Source of the DNA: Ferdinandcohnia sp047238305
GTDB taxonomy: Bacteria > Bacillota > Bacilli > Bacillales > Bacillaceae_L
NCBI RefSeq assembly: GCF_047238305.1
Contig: NZ_JBDFMO010000001.1
Location: 2,542,001-2,606,000 of the forward strand
DNA length: 64,000 nt
Reading direction: 5' to 3'
Shown here one piece after another: positions 51,816 through 60,817 of this stretch. The position numbers and the translations under genes are program-made. Under the pieces are notes generated by a model, which saw only the letters and a program-made list of their open reading frames with translations, was not told the DNA's origin and ran no database searches. The stretch's first letter is position 1. Each line of letters begins with the position of its first letter.

Positions 51816-51851
51816 GATTCAAAGAATTCTTTCTTTGAATCTTTAATTTCT
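51816..51851 (+). other. Hairpin in the relA leader
   Basis: GATTCAAAGA (51816-51825) pairs perfectly with TCTTTGAATC (51832-51841) over a 6-nt loop, followed by a broken T-run (TTTAATTTCT). It ends about 10 nt before the relA ribosome binding site, so it could be a weak attenuator or a translational control element. Confidence 0.55.
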
Positions 51852-51869
51852 AAAAAGGTGATAAAATCT

Positions 51870-54059
51870 ATGGCAAACGAACAGGTGTTAACTCCTGAGC
51901 AAGTGATAGAAAAGGCAAAAGTATATTTGAACGATAACGATATCGAGTTTATTAAACATGCATATAAATTTGCAGAAGAAGCTCATAAGGAGCAATTTCG
52001 TAAATCAGGTGAACCCTACATCATCCACCCAGTACAAGTAGCGGGTATTTTAGTCGATCTTGAAATGGACCCTTATACAATTGCTGGTGGCTTTTTACAC
52101 GATGTTGTGGAAGATACAAAAATTACTCTTCAAGAAATTAGCGATGTGTTTACTCCTGAGGTAGCAATGCTTGTTGATGGCGTCACAAAACTGGGGAAAA
52201 TTAAATATAAATCTCAGGAAGAACAACAGGCTGAAAATCATCGGAAAATGTTTGTAGCAATGGCCCAAGATATTCGTGTTATTTTAATCAAGCTAGCAGA
52301 CCGTTTGCACAACATGCGAACCCTTAAGCATCTACCACCAGAAAAACAACGCCGTATTTCTAATGAGACGCTTGAAATTTTTGCTCCACTGGCGCACCGA
52401 CTAGGTATTTCAAAGATTAAATGGGAACTCGAGGATACAGCCTTACGTTATTTAAATCCACAGCAATATTATCGAATCGTCAACCTGATGAAAAAGAAAC
52501 GTGCTGAACGTGAGGAATATCTTGAGGAAGTCATTAAAGAGGTTAAGCAACATGTTGATGAGGTTTCGATTAAAGCGGAAATCTCGGGGCGACCTAAGCA
52601 TATTTACAGCATATATCGTAAAATGGTCCTTCAAAACAAGCAATTTAATGAAATCTATGACCTCCTTGCAGTTCGAATTGTCGTAAATAGTATAAAGGAC
52701 TGTTATGCGGTACTAGGCATCATTCATACTTGCTGGAAGCCAATGCCAGGACGATTCAAAGACTATATTGCAATGCCAAAGCCAAATATGTATCAGTCTC
52801 TTCATACAACTGTGATTGGTCCGAAGGGCGACCCCCTTGAGGTTCAAATACGAACAGTTGAGATGCATCAGATTGCAGAATATGGGATTGCAGCCCATTG
52901 GGCATACAAAGAAGGCAAACAAGTGAATCAGCAATCCTCTTTTGAGGAAAAATTAACATGGTTCCGTGAAATTTTGGAATGGCAAAACGATGCATCAAAT
53001 GCAGAAGAATTCATGGAGTCCTTAAAAATTGATTTATTTTCCGATATGGTCTTTGTCTTTACACCAAAGGGTGACGTTATGGAGCTACCATCTGGATCTG
53101 TTCCTATTGATTTTGCATACCGTATACACTCTGAAATTGGAAATAAAACAATTGGTGCTAAAGTAAATGGAAAAATGGTAACCTTGGATTATAAGTTAAA
53201 AACAGGGGATATCATAGAAATCTTAACATCGAAGCATTCCTATGGTCCAAGTCAGGATTGGATTAAGCTTGCTCAAACATCTCAGGCCAAAAACAAAATT
53301 CGTCAGTTCTTTAAAAAGCAACGCCGTGAAGAAAACATTGAAAAAGGTAAAGAACTTGTTGAAAAAGAGATTCGCAATCTTGAATTTGAAGTGAAGGAAA
53401 TTTTAACCCCTGAAAATATCAAACGGGTTGCTGAAAAATTCAATTTTTCAAACGAAGACGACATGTATGCTGCGATCGGATATAACGGAATTACCGCAGC
53501 TCAAATCGCCAATCGTTTAACCGATAAACTTCGAAAGCAACGAGACCTTGAACAAGTTGCTGAAACAATTTCAGAGGTAAAGCAAGTACCAAATCGTTCC
53601 AAAAGACGTGATTCTGGTGTACAAGTTCAAGGAATTGACAATTTACTGATCCGCCTATCGAAATGCTGTAACCCAGTTCCAGGGGATGAAATTGTCGGTT
53701 TTATTACAAAAGGCAGAGGTGTTTCTGTTCATCGTGCTGATTGCCAAAATGTTCATACACAGGATGCCCAGCAGCGATTAATTGAGGTTGAATGGGAAAG
53801 TAATTTAAATGATCGTAAAGAGTTTAATGTGGAAATTGAAATAAATGGATTTGATCGTAGAGGTTTATTGAATGAAGTTCTTCAAGCAGTAAATGAGACA
53901 AAAACAAATATTTCGGCTGTTTCGGGGAGATCAGACCGTAATAAAATGGCAACAATCAATATGTCCATTTCTATTCAAAATGTCAGCCATCTTCATAAAG
54001 TTGTCGAACGGATTAAACAAATCCGGGATATCTATTCTGTTCGCCGTGTAATGAGTTAG
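51870..54059 (+). CDS. relA: Bifunctional (p)ppGpp synthetase/hydrolase RelA
   Basis: The 729-residue long RSH protein has an HD hydrolase domain (HPVQVAGILVDLEMD and GFLHDVVEDT), a synthetase domain (about 235-350, YDLLAVRIVV), TGS (about 390-450, FTPKGDVMELPSGS), a CC/zinc-finger region (KCCNPVPGDEIVGFITKGRG) and ACT (about 660-729). ATG 51870 (ANEQVLTPEQVIEKA) aligns with the B. subtilis start and follows AAAGGTGA. Both catalytic domains look intact. Confidence 0.97.
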   Translation: MANEQVLTPEQVIEKAKVYLNDNDIEFIKHAYKFAEEAHKEQFRKSGEPYIIHPVQVAGILVDLEMDPYTIAGGFLHDVVEDTKITLQEISDVFTPEVAMLVDGVTKLGKIKYKSQEEQQAENHRKMFVAMAQDIRVILIKLADRLHNMRTLKHLPPEKQRRISNETLEIFAPLAHRLGISKIKWELEDTALRYLNPQQYYRIVNLMKKKRAEREEYLEEVIKEVKQHVDEVSIKAEISGRPKHIYSIYRKMVLQNKQFNEIYDLLAVRIVVNSIKDCYAVLGIIHTCWKPMPGRFKDYIAMPKPNMYQSLHTTVIGPKGDPLEVQIRTVEMHQIAEYGIAAHWAYKEGKQVNQQSSFEEKLTWFREILEWQNDASNAEEFMESLKIDLFSDMVFVFTPKGDVMELPSGSVPIDFAYRIHSEIGNKTIGAKVNGKMVTLDYKLKTGDIIEILTSKHSYGPSQDWIKLAQTSQAKNKIRQFFKKQRREENIEKGKELVEKEIRNLEFEVKEILTPENIKRVAEKFNFSNEDDMYAAIGYNGITAAQIANRLTDKLRKQRDLEQVAETISEVKQVPNRSKRRDSGVQVQGIDNLLIRLSKCCNPVPGDEIVGFITKGRGVSVHRADCQNVHTQDAQQRLIEVEWESNLNDRKEFNVEIEINGFDRRGLLNEVLQAVNETKTNISAVSGRSDRNKMATINMSISIQNVSHLHKVVERIKQIRDIYSVRRVMS

Positions 54060-54073
54060 GAAAGGGATTTGTC

Positions 54074-54514
54074 ATGAAAGTCATCGTACAGCGTGCAAGG
54101 GATGCGCGTGTAATCGTTCAAAATGAAGAAGTGGGATCCATCAAAAACGGGTTAATGCTTTTGGTAGGAATCACACATACGGATACAATCGAGGATATTA
54201 AATATATCGCAGATAAGGTCGCCAATCTCCGCATCTTTGAGGATGATAAAGGAAAAATGAATTTATCACTATTAGATGTTAAAGGAGATATTCTTTCCGT
54301 ATCACAATTTACATTATACGGGGATTGCCGAAAGGGAAGACGCCCTAACTTTATGGATGCAGCCAAACCTGAATACGCAGAAAAAATGTACAATCTTTTT
54401 AATGCGGAACTTCGTGAAAAAGGGATAAATGTCGAGACAGGTTCATTCGGAGCGATGATGGATGTCCAATTTACAAATGTGGGACCCGTCACATTAATTA
54501 TCGAGAGTAAATAA
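54074..54514 (+). CDS. dtd: D-aminoacyl-tRNA deacylase Dtd
   Basis: The 146-residue protein has the SQFTLYGDCRKGRRPNF motif and the C-terminal NVGPVTLIIES (the GP cross-subunit motif). It removes D-amino acids from tRNA. It lies 14 nt after relA in the same operon. A small TAGCGCAAG/CTTGTGCTA hairpin lies just after the stop (54519-54539). Confidence 0.97.
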   Translation: MKVIVQRARDARVIVQNEEVGSIKNGLMLLVGITHTDTIEDIKYIADKVANLRIFEDDKGKMNLSLLDVKGDILSVSQFTLYGDCRKGRRPNFMDAAKPEYAEKMYNLFNAELREKGINVETGSFGAMMDVQFTNVGPVTLIIESK

Positions 54515-54542
54515 AAATTAGCGCAAGTCGCTTGTGCTAGAT

Positions 54543-54583
54543 AAAAAAATGCCTCAAAAGCTATTTGCTTTTGAGGCATTTTT
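54543..54583. terminator. Bidirectional terminator between dtd and the amidase gene
   Basis: A long stem (ATGCCTCAAAAGC with GCTTTTGAGGCAT) is flanked by an A-run and a T-run, at convergent gene ends. Confidence 0.9.
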
Positions 54584-54593
54584 CTGTGGTAGT

Positions 54594-56375
54594 CTACTTT
54601 CCTTTAAAGTATTGAGCAAGTCCATAATAAATTCCATTTGAAACATTTTCTTGGAAAGTATTTGTATTTACCGTATATTCTTCTGTTGGATTACTAATAA
54701 ACCCTAATTCTAACAACACAGATGGGTTTCGGTTTTCCCGTAAAACTTGAAAATTGCCTTGACGATGCTGTCTATTTTTGAAGCCAGTATTCTTAACTAG
54801 CTCTGATTGGAGTGCTGAAGCAAGTTCAACATCAATATTTTTATAATAATAGGATGTTACTCCCCGTACATTACGGTCATAAATACTATCATAATGGATG
54901 CTCACAAAGGCATCTGCATTTCGATAATGTGAGATGCTGACCCTTGAACGTAGGCTAACATAATTATCACTATTACGTGTCATAACTACATTAGCACCAG
55001 AGGCATTTAGTTTATCAACAACCATTCTTGCTGTACGGATATTGAGAGTTTTTTCATAAGTTCCACTTACTCCAATTGCGCCACTGTCGTTACCACCATG
55101 ACCAGGATCGATAACGATCGTTTTTCCTTTTAAATATTGATTCACTCCTGGTCGTTCTACAATGTTTTCTGTTCCATTAACTGAAACAAGCCAACCAGCA
55201 ACATAGCCAATTTTATTTCCAGGGAGGTTTATTTTATACCAGTCCCCTTCCTTAGCAACCATTGCAAAAGAATCACCCTCGTTCGCCCGAGCAACTACTG
55301 AATGTGTGGTAGATGAACCTGAACGAATATTTGTGCCATTATAAAGAATCTTTACAGCGGTTTTTCCGGAGCTTGGTTCTTCAGCAGTCGGTGTATCCAA
55401 CTGCATGTCTAAATACCAGCTAGCAACCCAGCCTTTCGTTCCGTTTGATAATGTGATGTGGCTCCAATTATTTACTTCCTCTTCAATTGTTACCTTATTT
55501 CCTTGCTTTAGGCTCCCGATAATTTTGCCAGAAAGGGAACCCTTGTCTCGAACATTTAAGCTCGATGCTGTAACAACTCCAATTTTCCCCTGGTTTGTTG
55601 GAGCTTGTGGTGTAGAAGGTTGAGAGGGTTTGTCTTCTGTCGAAGAAATACCTGCCACGAAATCCCTATGTATCCAAGCAGAGCTTCCTCCAAACACAAT
55701 TTCTAACCAGTTTTCTCTCTCATTTGTAATCGTAACAGTAGCATTCTGCTTTAGCTTTCCAATGATTCTACCTTGCAAATTAGGTTGATCCCGCACATTT
55801 AAGATAGAAGCAGTAATTGTTCCGGTTTTTTTTGTGGTACTTGAATTTGAACTAGAATTTGAGTTAGTTGAACCAGATGACTGCTTTGCTGTGATAAATT
55901 GTGAGGAAACCCAACCATTATGTCCATTAAATGAAATTTTAGACCAATTCTCATTTGCCTCAAGAAACTTGGCTTCGTTTCCTTTATTTAACGAGCCGAT
56001 CACTTGGAAGCTTGTTCCCGGACCACTTCGAAATCTAAGTCCATCTACGGTTGATACAACGGTTGATGATGAAGTGGTTGGTGATGAGTTAGTTTGGTTT
56101 TCTTTTATGAGCCATGATGCAACCCAGCCTGATTTTCCTGAAGAAAGCTGTAGTTTAACCCATTCATTGTTTCTATCAATGATTGTATACTTTTCTCCTT
56201 GTTTCACCTGTGCTGCTCTTCCGTAGGAAAGTCCAGGACCTTCTCTTACATTTAAAACAGGAGTATTGATGACTGCGATTGTTTCAGCCATTGTGTGTTT
56301 AGCAGGGGTTGTTGTAACTGAAAAAATAATCGCGAGTAGGAACGCTAGTCCCAATTTTAAAATCTTGTGTAACAC
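54594..56375 (-). CDS. yrvJ: N-acetylmuramoyl-L-alanine amidase with five SH3b domains
   Basis: The 593-residue secreted hydrolase starts at GTG 56375 (LHKILKLGLAFLLAIIFSV) behind AAGGAGG; an upstream in-frame ATG at 56423 would add an implausible leader. A signal peptide (about 1-30) is followed by five bacterial SH3 domains (roughly 33-95, 103-165, 180-240, 258-320, 335-395; each with LNVRxGP-like and GWVxxWL phrases). Amidase_3 (about 415-590) has zinc ligands in VIDPGHGGNDSGA, EKTLN, SIHYDS and the catalytic LLELGFISN. It cuts stem peptides from cell-wall glycan. Position matches B. subtilis yrvJ. Confidence 0.92.
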   Translation of the reverse strand: MLHKILKLGLAFLLAIIFSVTTTPAKHTMAETIAVINTPVLNVREGPGLSYGRAAQVKQGEKYTIIDRNNEWVKLQLSSGKSGWVASWLIKENQTNSSPTTSSSTVVSTVDGLRFRSGPGTSFQVIGSLNKGNEAKFLEANENWSKISFNGHNGWVSSQFITAKQSSGSTNSNSSSNSSTTKKTGTITASILNVRDQPNLQGRIIGKLKQNATVTITNERENWLEIVFGGSSAWIHRDFVAGISSTEDKPSQPSTPQAPTNQGKIGVVTASSLNVRDKGSLSGKIIGSLKQGNKVTIEEEVNNWSHITLSNGTKGWVASWYLDMQLDTPTAEEPSSGKTAVKILYNGTNIRSGSSTTHSVVARANEGDSFAMVAKEGDWYKINLPGNKIGYVAGWLVSVNGTENIVERPGVNQYLKGKTIVIDPGHGGNDSGAIGVSGTYEKTLNIRTARMVVDKLNASGANVVMTRNSDNYVSLRSRVSISHYRNADAFVSIHYDSIYDRNVRGVTSYYYKNIDVELASALQSELVKNTGFKNRQHRQGNFQVLRENRNPSVLLELGFISNPTEEYTVNTNTFQENVSNGIYYGLAQYFKGK

Positions 56376-56507
56376 GTAAAAGCCTCCTTGAGTAAAAAAC
56401 ATAGCTTTATAACAATTCGTCACAAATTAAAAAAATCCTGTTTTTTTTAGAAAGAAAATCTAAAAAAAGGGAAAGCTATAGTTTATCAAGAAAAAGGGGC
56501 GAAAAGG

Positions 56508-56684
56508 ATGAGATTTAGCGAAAAAAGCAATAATGTTCAAAATACCGGTGGCAACGTGTTTGGAGTGGATTTTCACGATTTTATTCAAAAAGAGCAGTCT
56601 TCAACGTATGTTGAATTGGCGAGTGAATTTGGGGTTTCTGTTAGAGATGTTCGAAACTTAAAAAAACAATTACATCGTTCTTGA
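56508..56684 (+). CDS. yrzK: Small YrzK-like protein with helix-turn-helix-like tail
   Basis: This is a 58-codon frame, ATG 56508 behind AAAAGG. The product begins MRFSEKSNNVQNTGGNVFGV and ends with YVELASEFGVSVRDVRNLKK then QLHRS, a sequence like a single helix-turn-helix. In B. subtilis a small gene, yrzK, lies at exactly this place between yrvJ and hisS. Codon use and composition look protein-like. Its function is unknown; I see no full DNA-binding domain. Confidence 0.75.
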   Translation: MRFSEKSNNVQNTGGNVFGVDFHDFIQKEQSSTYVELASEFGVSVRDVRNLKKQLHRS

Positions 56685-56719
56685 TATAAACTTTTATTTT
56701 AAAAAATTGACGCGAGAAC

Positions 56720-56748
56720 TTGACATGAACTGAGTTCATACGTATGAT
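56720..56748 (+). promoter_or_regulatory. Sigma-A promoter of hisS-aspS with palindromic spacer
   Basis: Consensus TTGACA (56720-56725), 17-nt spacer and TATGAT (56743-56748) are present. The spacer holds ATGAACT-G-AGTTCAT (56725-56739), a perfect 7-1-7 palindrome, followed by the palindrome CATACGTATG (56737-56746). It drives the T-box leader. Confidence 0.8.
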
Positions 56749-56754
56749 TATATA

Positions 56755-57072
56755 AAATTCTACAAAAATTAATATATTGAACCAGTGATGGGGAAAAGTA
56801 GATAAGATTACACATGAATAGAGAGGGAATGTCATTGGCTGAGAGCATTCCTACATGATGACTTATTGAATGAACACCTCGTAGGTTTCTCTCTGAAAAA
56901 GCAAATGTCTCTAGTAGGAGTTGAACGTTTCAGGCGTTAACTGATTGAGTGAAGACTAAAGGAATTGTCTCTAAATAAGTAGAGAATACATAGTCTTAAC
57001 TAGGGTGGCACCACGGGAATCCAAGCTCTCGTCCCTACAAGAAATTGTAGGGATGGGAGCTTTTTTTGTTTC
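56755..57072 (+). promoter_or_regulatory. T-box riboswitch of the hisS-aspS operon
   Basis: The leader of about 320 nt precedes hisS. The T-box sequence AGGGTGGCACCACGGG is exact at 57002-57017 and lies just before a strong terminator (57025-57068), so an antiterminator alternative is expected. Upstream, nested stems (AGAGAGG/CTCTCT type) form Stem I. A CAC within GAACACCTC (about 56874) could be the histidine specifier, but I could not fix the loop with certainty. Uncharged tRNA would permit read-through into hisS and aspS. Confidence 0.92.
57025..57068 (+). terminator. T-box-controlled terminator
   Basis: GCTCTCGTCCCTACA pairs with TGTAGGGATGGGAGC (one mismatch/wobble region) and is followed by seven T. 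It ends 27 nt before hisS. Confidence 0.9.
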
Positions 57073-57094
57073 TAAGAGTAAGGAGGAGTAATAA

Positions 57095-58363
57095 ATGGTT
57101 AATATTCCTAGAGGAACGCAAGATATTCTTCCAGGTAATGTGGAGAATTGGCAATATATCGAGGAAAAAGCGCGTGATATTTGCAAAAGATTTAATTATA
57201 AAGAAATCCGGACACCGATCTTTGAACATACAGAACTATTTTTACGAAGTGTTGGTGAAACGACAGATATCGTTACAAAAGAAATGTATACCTTTGAAGA
57301 TCGCGGAGAACGAAGCCTAACACTTCGACCTGAGGGAACAGCCGCTGTTGTTCGCTCATATGTGGAAAATAAAATGTATGGGAATCCAACACAGCCAACA
57401 AAGCTATATTATTGTGGACCAATGTTCCGTTATGAACGACCACAAGCTGGGCGTTTCCGTCAATTCGTTCAATTTGGTGTCGAGGCATTAGGTAGTAATG
57501 ACCCAGCTATTGATGCGGAAGTCATCGCACTCGCAATGGAAATCTACAAATCACTTGGATTGAAAAAACTAAAGCTGGTAATAAACAGCCTAGGAGATGT
57601 ATCTAGTAGAAAGGCTCATCGGGATGCCCTAATCGCACACTTTTCTCCTAGAATCGATGAGTTTTGTTCAGACTGTAAATCTAGACTTGAGAAAAATCCA
57701 ATGCGAATCCTTGATTGTAAAAAGGACCATGACCACGAATTAATGAAGTCTGCACCATCTATTCTCGAATACTTAAACGAGGATTCAAGTGTGTATTTCG
57801 AAAAAGTAAAATCTTACTTAACAGATTTACAGATTGACTTCGAAGAGGATTCAGGACTAGTAAGGGGATTGGATTACTATAACCATACAGCATTTGAAAT
57901 TATGAGTGATGCAGAAGGCTTTGGAGCAATTACGACTCTATGTGGCGGAGGGCGCTACAATGGATTAGTAGAAGGTCTTGGCGGGCCTGAAACACCAGGA
58001 ATTGGATTTGCTTTAAGTATTGAAAGACTGTTAGCAGCTTTACAAGCTGAGGGTATCGAACTGCCAGTTGAAGAGCGAGTGGACTGCTATGTAGCTGCAA
58101 TTGGCGATGCTGCGTCTTCAAAATCTGTTTTATTAGTAAATGAACTTAGAAAAGCTGGCTTAGTTGCTGAGAAAGACTATTTAAATAAAAAAGTGAAAGG
58201 TCAATTTAAAGCAGCTGACAGATTACAGGCTAAATTTGTTGCCATTTTAGGCGATGAAGAATTAGAAAGAAACGTAATCAACGTGAAAAACATGGAAACT
58301 GGAAATCAAGAAGAAGTCCAAATTGAACAATTTATATCGTATATACTTGAAAAAAGTCACTAG
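57095..58363 (+). CDS. hisS: Histidyl-tRNA synthetase
   Basis: The 422-residue class II synthetase has motif 2 (YYCGPMFRYERPQAGRFRQF), histidine motifs GLVRGLDYYNHTAFE and CGGGRYNGLVEGLGG, motif 3 and a C-terminal anticodon domain. AAGGAGGAG precedes ATG 57095. It is regulated by the upstream T-box. Confidence 0.98.
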   Translation: MVNIPRGTQDILPGNVENWQYIEEKARDICKRFNYKEIRTPIFEHTELFLRSVGETTDIVTKEMYTFEDRGERSLTLRPEGTAAVVRSYVENKMYGNPTQPTKLYYCGPMFRYERPQAGRFRQFVQFGVEALGSNDPAIDAEVIALAMEIYKSLGLKKLKLVINSLGDVSSRKAHRDALIAHFSPRIDEFCSDCKSRLEKNPMRILDCKKDHDHELMKSAPSILEYLNEDSSVYFEKVKSYLTDLQIDFEEDSGLVRGLDYYNHTAFEIMSDAEGFGAITTLCGGGRYNGLVEGLGGPETPGIGFALSIERLLAALQAEGIELPVEERVDCYVAAIGDAASSKSVLLVNELRKAGLVAEKDYLNKKVKGQFKAADRLQAKFVAILGDEELERNVINVKNMETGNQEEVQIEQFISYILEKSH

Positions 58364-58374
58364 GAGTGGAAAAC

Positions 58375-60144
58375 ATGTTTGGAAGAACCTATTATTGCGG
58401 TGAAATCACCGAGCAAGCAATTGGCGAAAAAGTATCATTAAAAGGTTGGGTTCAACGAAGAAGAGACCTAGGTGGGCTCATTTTTATTGACCTCCGAGAC
58501 AGAACTGGAATCGTCCAAATTGTATTTAATCCTGAAGAATCAAAAGAATCTTTAGAAATTGCTGAGACTGTAAGAAGTGAATATGTATTGGATGTTGAAG
58601 GAATTGTAGTGGCACGCGACGAAGCAACAATAAACAATAATATTACAACTGGAAAAATTGAAATCAAAGCGACTGATGTCAAAATCATAAACGAAGCAAA
58701 AACCCCACCATTTATGATTGAAGACCGCACAGAGGTTTCTGAAGATTTACGTTTGAAATATCGTTATTTAGATCTTCGTAGACCAGCTATGTTTGAAACC
58801 TTTAAGATGCGCCATAATGTTACAAAATCAATTCGTGAATATCTTGATGGTGAAGGGTTCCTTGATATTGAAACACCTATTTTAACAAAAAGCACACCTG
58901 AGGGTGCTCGTGACTATCTTGTACCAAGTCGTGTTCACCCAGGTGAGTTTTACGCATTACCACAATCACCACAAATTTTTAAACAGCTTCTGATGGTGGG
59001 TGGATTCGATCGTTATTATCAAATTGCTCGCTGTTTCAGAGATGAGGACCTACGTGCTGACAGACAACCGGAATTTACACAAATAGATATCGAAACGTCT
59101 TTCATGAGTCAAGAAGACATCATGTACATGGCAGAACAAATGATGAAAAAGCTTATGAAGGATGTAAAGGGATTGGACATTGAACTTCCATTACCACGAT
59201 TAACATATGAAGATGCAATGAATCGTTATGGTTCTGACAAACCTGATACTCGTTTTGAAATGGAATTAATCAACCTTTCCGAAGTGGTCAAGGACAGTGG
59301 ATTTAAAGTATTCAGCAATGCAGTAGCTACCGGTGGACAAGTAAAAGCAATCAATGCAAAGGGTGCAGCTGATAAATATACGCGTAAAGACATCGACGGT
59401 CTTACAGAATATGTGAATCGATATGGCGCTAAAGGTCTTGCGTGGTTAAAGGTTGAAGAGCATGAATTAAAAGGTCCGATTGCCAAGTTCTTTGATGTTG
59501 AAGAGCAAAAGGCATTAAGAGCTGTTTTAGAAGCTTCAGCGGGAGACCTCCTCTTATTTGTAGCGGATAAACCAAATGTTGTAGCAGATGCATTAGGTGC
59601 ACTCAGATTAAAACTTGGAAAAGAACTTGAGTTAATTGATGAGTCTAAGTTTAATTTCCTTTGGGTAACGGATTGGCCACTATTTGAGTTTGATGAGGAA
59701 GACGGTCGATATTATGCAGCACACCACCCATTTACAATGCCAGCTAGAGAAGATATCGAGCAACTAGAGAGCAAACCGTGGGAGGTAAAGGCACAGGCAT
59801 ATGACCTTGTATTGAATGGCTATGAGTTAGGCGGAGGTTCACTTCGTATTTTTGAACGTGACATCCAAGAGAAGATGTTCAAAGTTTTAGGATTTACAGA
59901 AGAGGAAGCAAAAGAGCAATTTGGATTCTTATTAGAAGCTTTTGAATATGGAACTCCACCACATGGTGGTATTGCATTAGGTCTAGATAGACTTGTTATG
60001 CTCTTAGCAGGCAGAACAAATCTTCGTGACACGATTGCTTTCCCTAAAACAGCAAGTGCAAGTGATCTCTTAACAGATGCGCCAAGTGAAGTTAGTAAAG
60101 CACAATTGAACGACTTGTATTTGTCGTTAAATGTTCGAAAATAG
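58375..60144 (+). CDS. aspS: Aspartyl-tRNA synthetase
   Basis: The 589-residue bacterial-type enzyme has an OB anticodon domain (1-110), a class II core (ARDYLVPSRVHPGEFYALPQ, motif 2 CFRDEDLRADRQPEFTQID), a GAD insertion (about 290-420) and motif 3 (GIALGLDRLVMLLAG). ATG 58375 (FGRTYYCGEI) follows AGGAGTGG; an in-frame GTG at 58366 would overlap that site. No clear terminator follows directly. Confidence 0.98.
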   Translation: MFGRTYYCGEITEQAIGEKVSLKGWVQRRRDLGGLIFIDLRDRTGIVQIVFNPEESKESLEIAETVRSEYVLDVEGIVVARDEATINNNITTGKIEIKATDVKIINEAKTPPFMIEDRTEVSEDLRLKYRYLDLRRPAMFETFKMRHNVTKSIREYLDGEGFLDIETPILTKSTPEGARDYLVPSRVHPGEFYALPQSPQIFKQLLMVGGFDRYYQIARCFRDEDLRADRQPEFTQIDIETSFMSQEDIMYMAEQMMKKLMKDVKGLDIELPLPRLTYEDAMNRYGSDKPDTRFEMELINLSEVVKDSGFKVFSNAVATGGQVKAINAKGAADKYTRKDIDGLTEYVNRYGAKGLAWLKVEEHELKGPIAKFFDVEEQKALRAVLEASAGDLLLFVADKPNVVADALGALRLKLGKELELIDESKFNFLWVTDWPLFEFDEEDGRYYAAHHPFTMPAREDIEQLESKPWEVKAQAYDLVLNGYELGGGSLRIFERDIQEKMFKVLGFTEEEAKEQFGFLLEAFEYGTPPHGGIALGLDRLVMLLAGRTNLRDTIAFPKTASASDLLTDAPSEVSKAQLNDLYLSLNVRK

Positions 60145-60212
60145 CGAACAAAACCCTTTTTGGTCAACTTGTAAACACCATTCTCGTGTGTTAATATTGT
60201 GACATAAAATAA

Positions 60213-60416
60213 AAGTTCAAAAAGGAGGAAGAAGAGGACCGAGTCGACAAAAGCGCCACCTCCTGTGGCATTGTCGACACTAGCACGTCCTGTGCGTCGA
60301 AATTTCAAGGCGGTGCAGCTTTGAGTACCGGAGCGTATGCAGTTAATACGTGAGGAATGGAGAAGCAAGCCAACGAAGAAATTCGATGCGTCATATTCAC
60401 CGGACTTTTTGAACAA
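60213..60416 (+). repeat. Dispersed-type structured element between aspS and 6S RNA
   Basis: The ends GTTCAAAAAG (60215-60224) and CTTTTTGAAC (60405-60414) are exact complements. Inside lie GTCGAC...GTCGAC enclosing GCCAC-CTCCT-GTGGC, then GCAC-GTCCT-GTGC. The motif GGTGCAGCTTTGAGTACCGG and the following AT-poor tract are familiar to me from intergenic regions of other Bacillus-type genomes, where minus-strand reading is often mis-annotated as protein. An AAGGAGG beside the left arm has no start codon in reach. Function unknown. Confidence 0.7.
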
Positions 60417-60425
60417 CCTCTAAGT

Positions 60426-60623
60426 TAGAAGTCCTGATGTGTTTGTCGTATAACCTATTGTTTTGACCGAACAATAGTTTATACGGGATCCCGGAGTTTT
60501 CGTACGTGCGTAAATGCCTCATCTTTCGCTAAAAGAGGACTTACAAAAGTCGAAACAGGGTGCCCACCTGCGGTGAGCGGGTTCAAAACTAAGGCATCGA
60601 CGGCACGATTGGGACTTCTACAG
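60426..60623 (+). ncRNA. ssrS: 6S RNA (6S-1/BsrA type)
   Basis: A closing stem TAGAAGTCC (60426-60434) pairs perfectly with GGACTTCTA (60612-60620), enclosing about 180 nt of imperfect hairpin with a large unpaired centre. AAGTCCTGATGTG at the 5' side is the typical Firmicutes 6S start. The length of about 195 nt and the location between aspS and tcdA match B. subtilis 6S-1. 6S RNA binds housekeeping RNA polymerase and mimics an open promoter. Assigned by ends, size and synteny; no covariance search was run. Confidence 0.82.
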
Positions 60624-60643
60624 TCTTACCACAAAAATGAACG

Positions 60644-60679
60644 AAACTCTGTTTACTTTTTTGTAAACAGGGTTTTTTT
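60644..60679 (+). terminator. Terminator after 6S RNA
   Basis: CTCTGTTTAC pairs with GTAAACAGGG (wobble at the base) over a T-rich loop, followed by seven T. Confidence 0.85.
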
Positions 60680-60817
60680 AGCGTTATTCAACAAATTTCA
60701 CGGATAAAATACATAATTCATATAGAAATTCTTGAATTTAGTCCGAGTATGTTATATTCTTATTCTGGTTAAAATACAGGAAACTTTTATTTTTTGATAC
60801 CCGATGGAGTTGAAGAT

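Noticed and set aside
59820..60416. 198-codon open frame on the minus strand
   Set aside because: It runs antisense through the end of aspS and the structured repeat at 60213-60416. The right part translates a repeat I know to be often mis-annotated as protein; no ribosome binding site or domain is seen.
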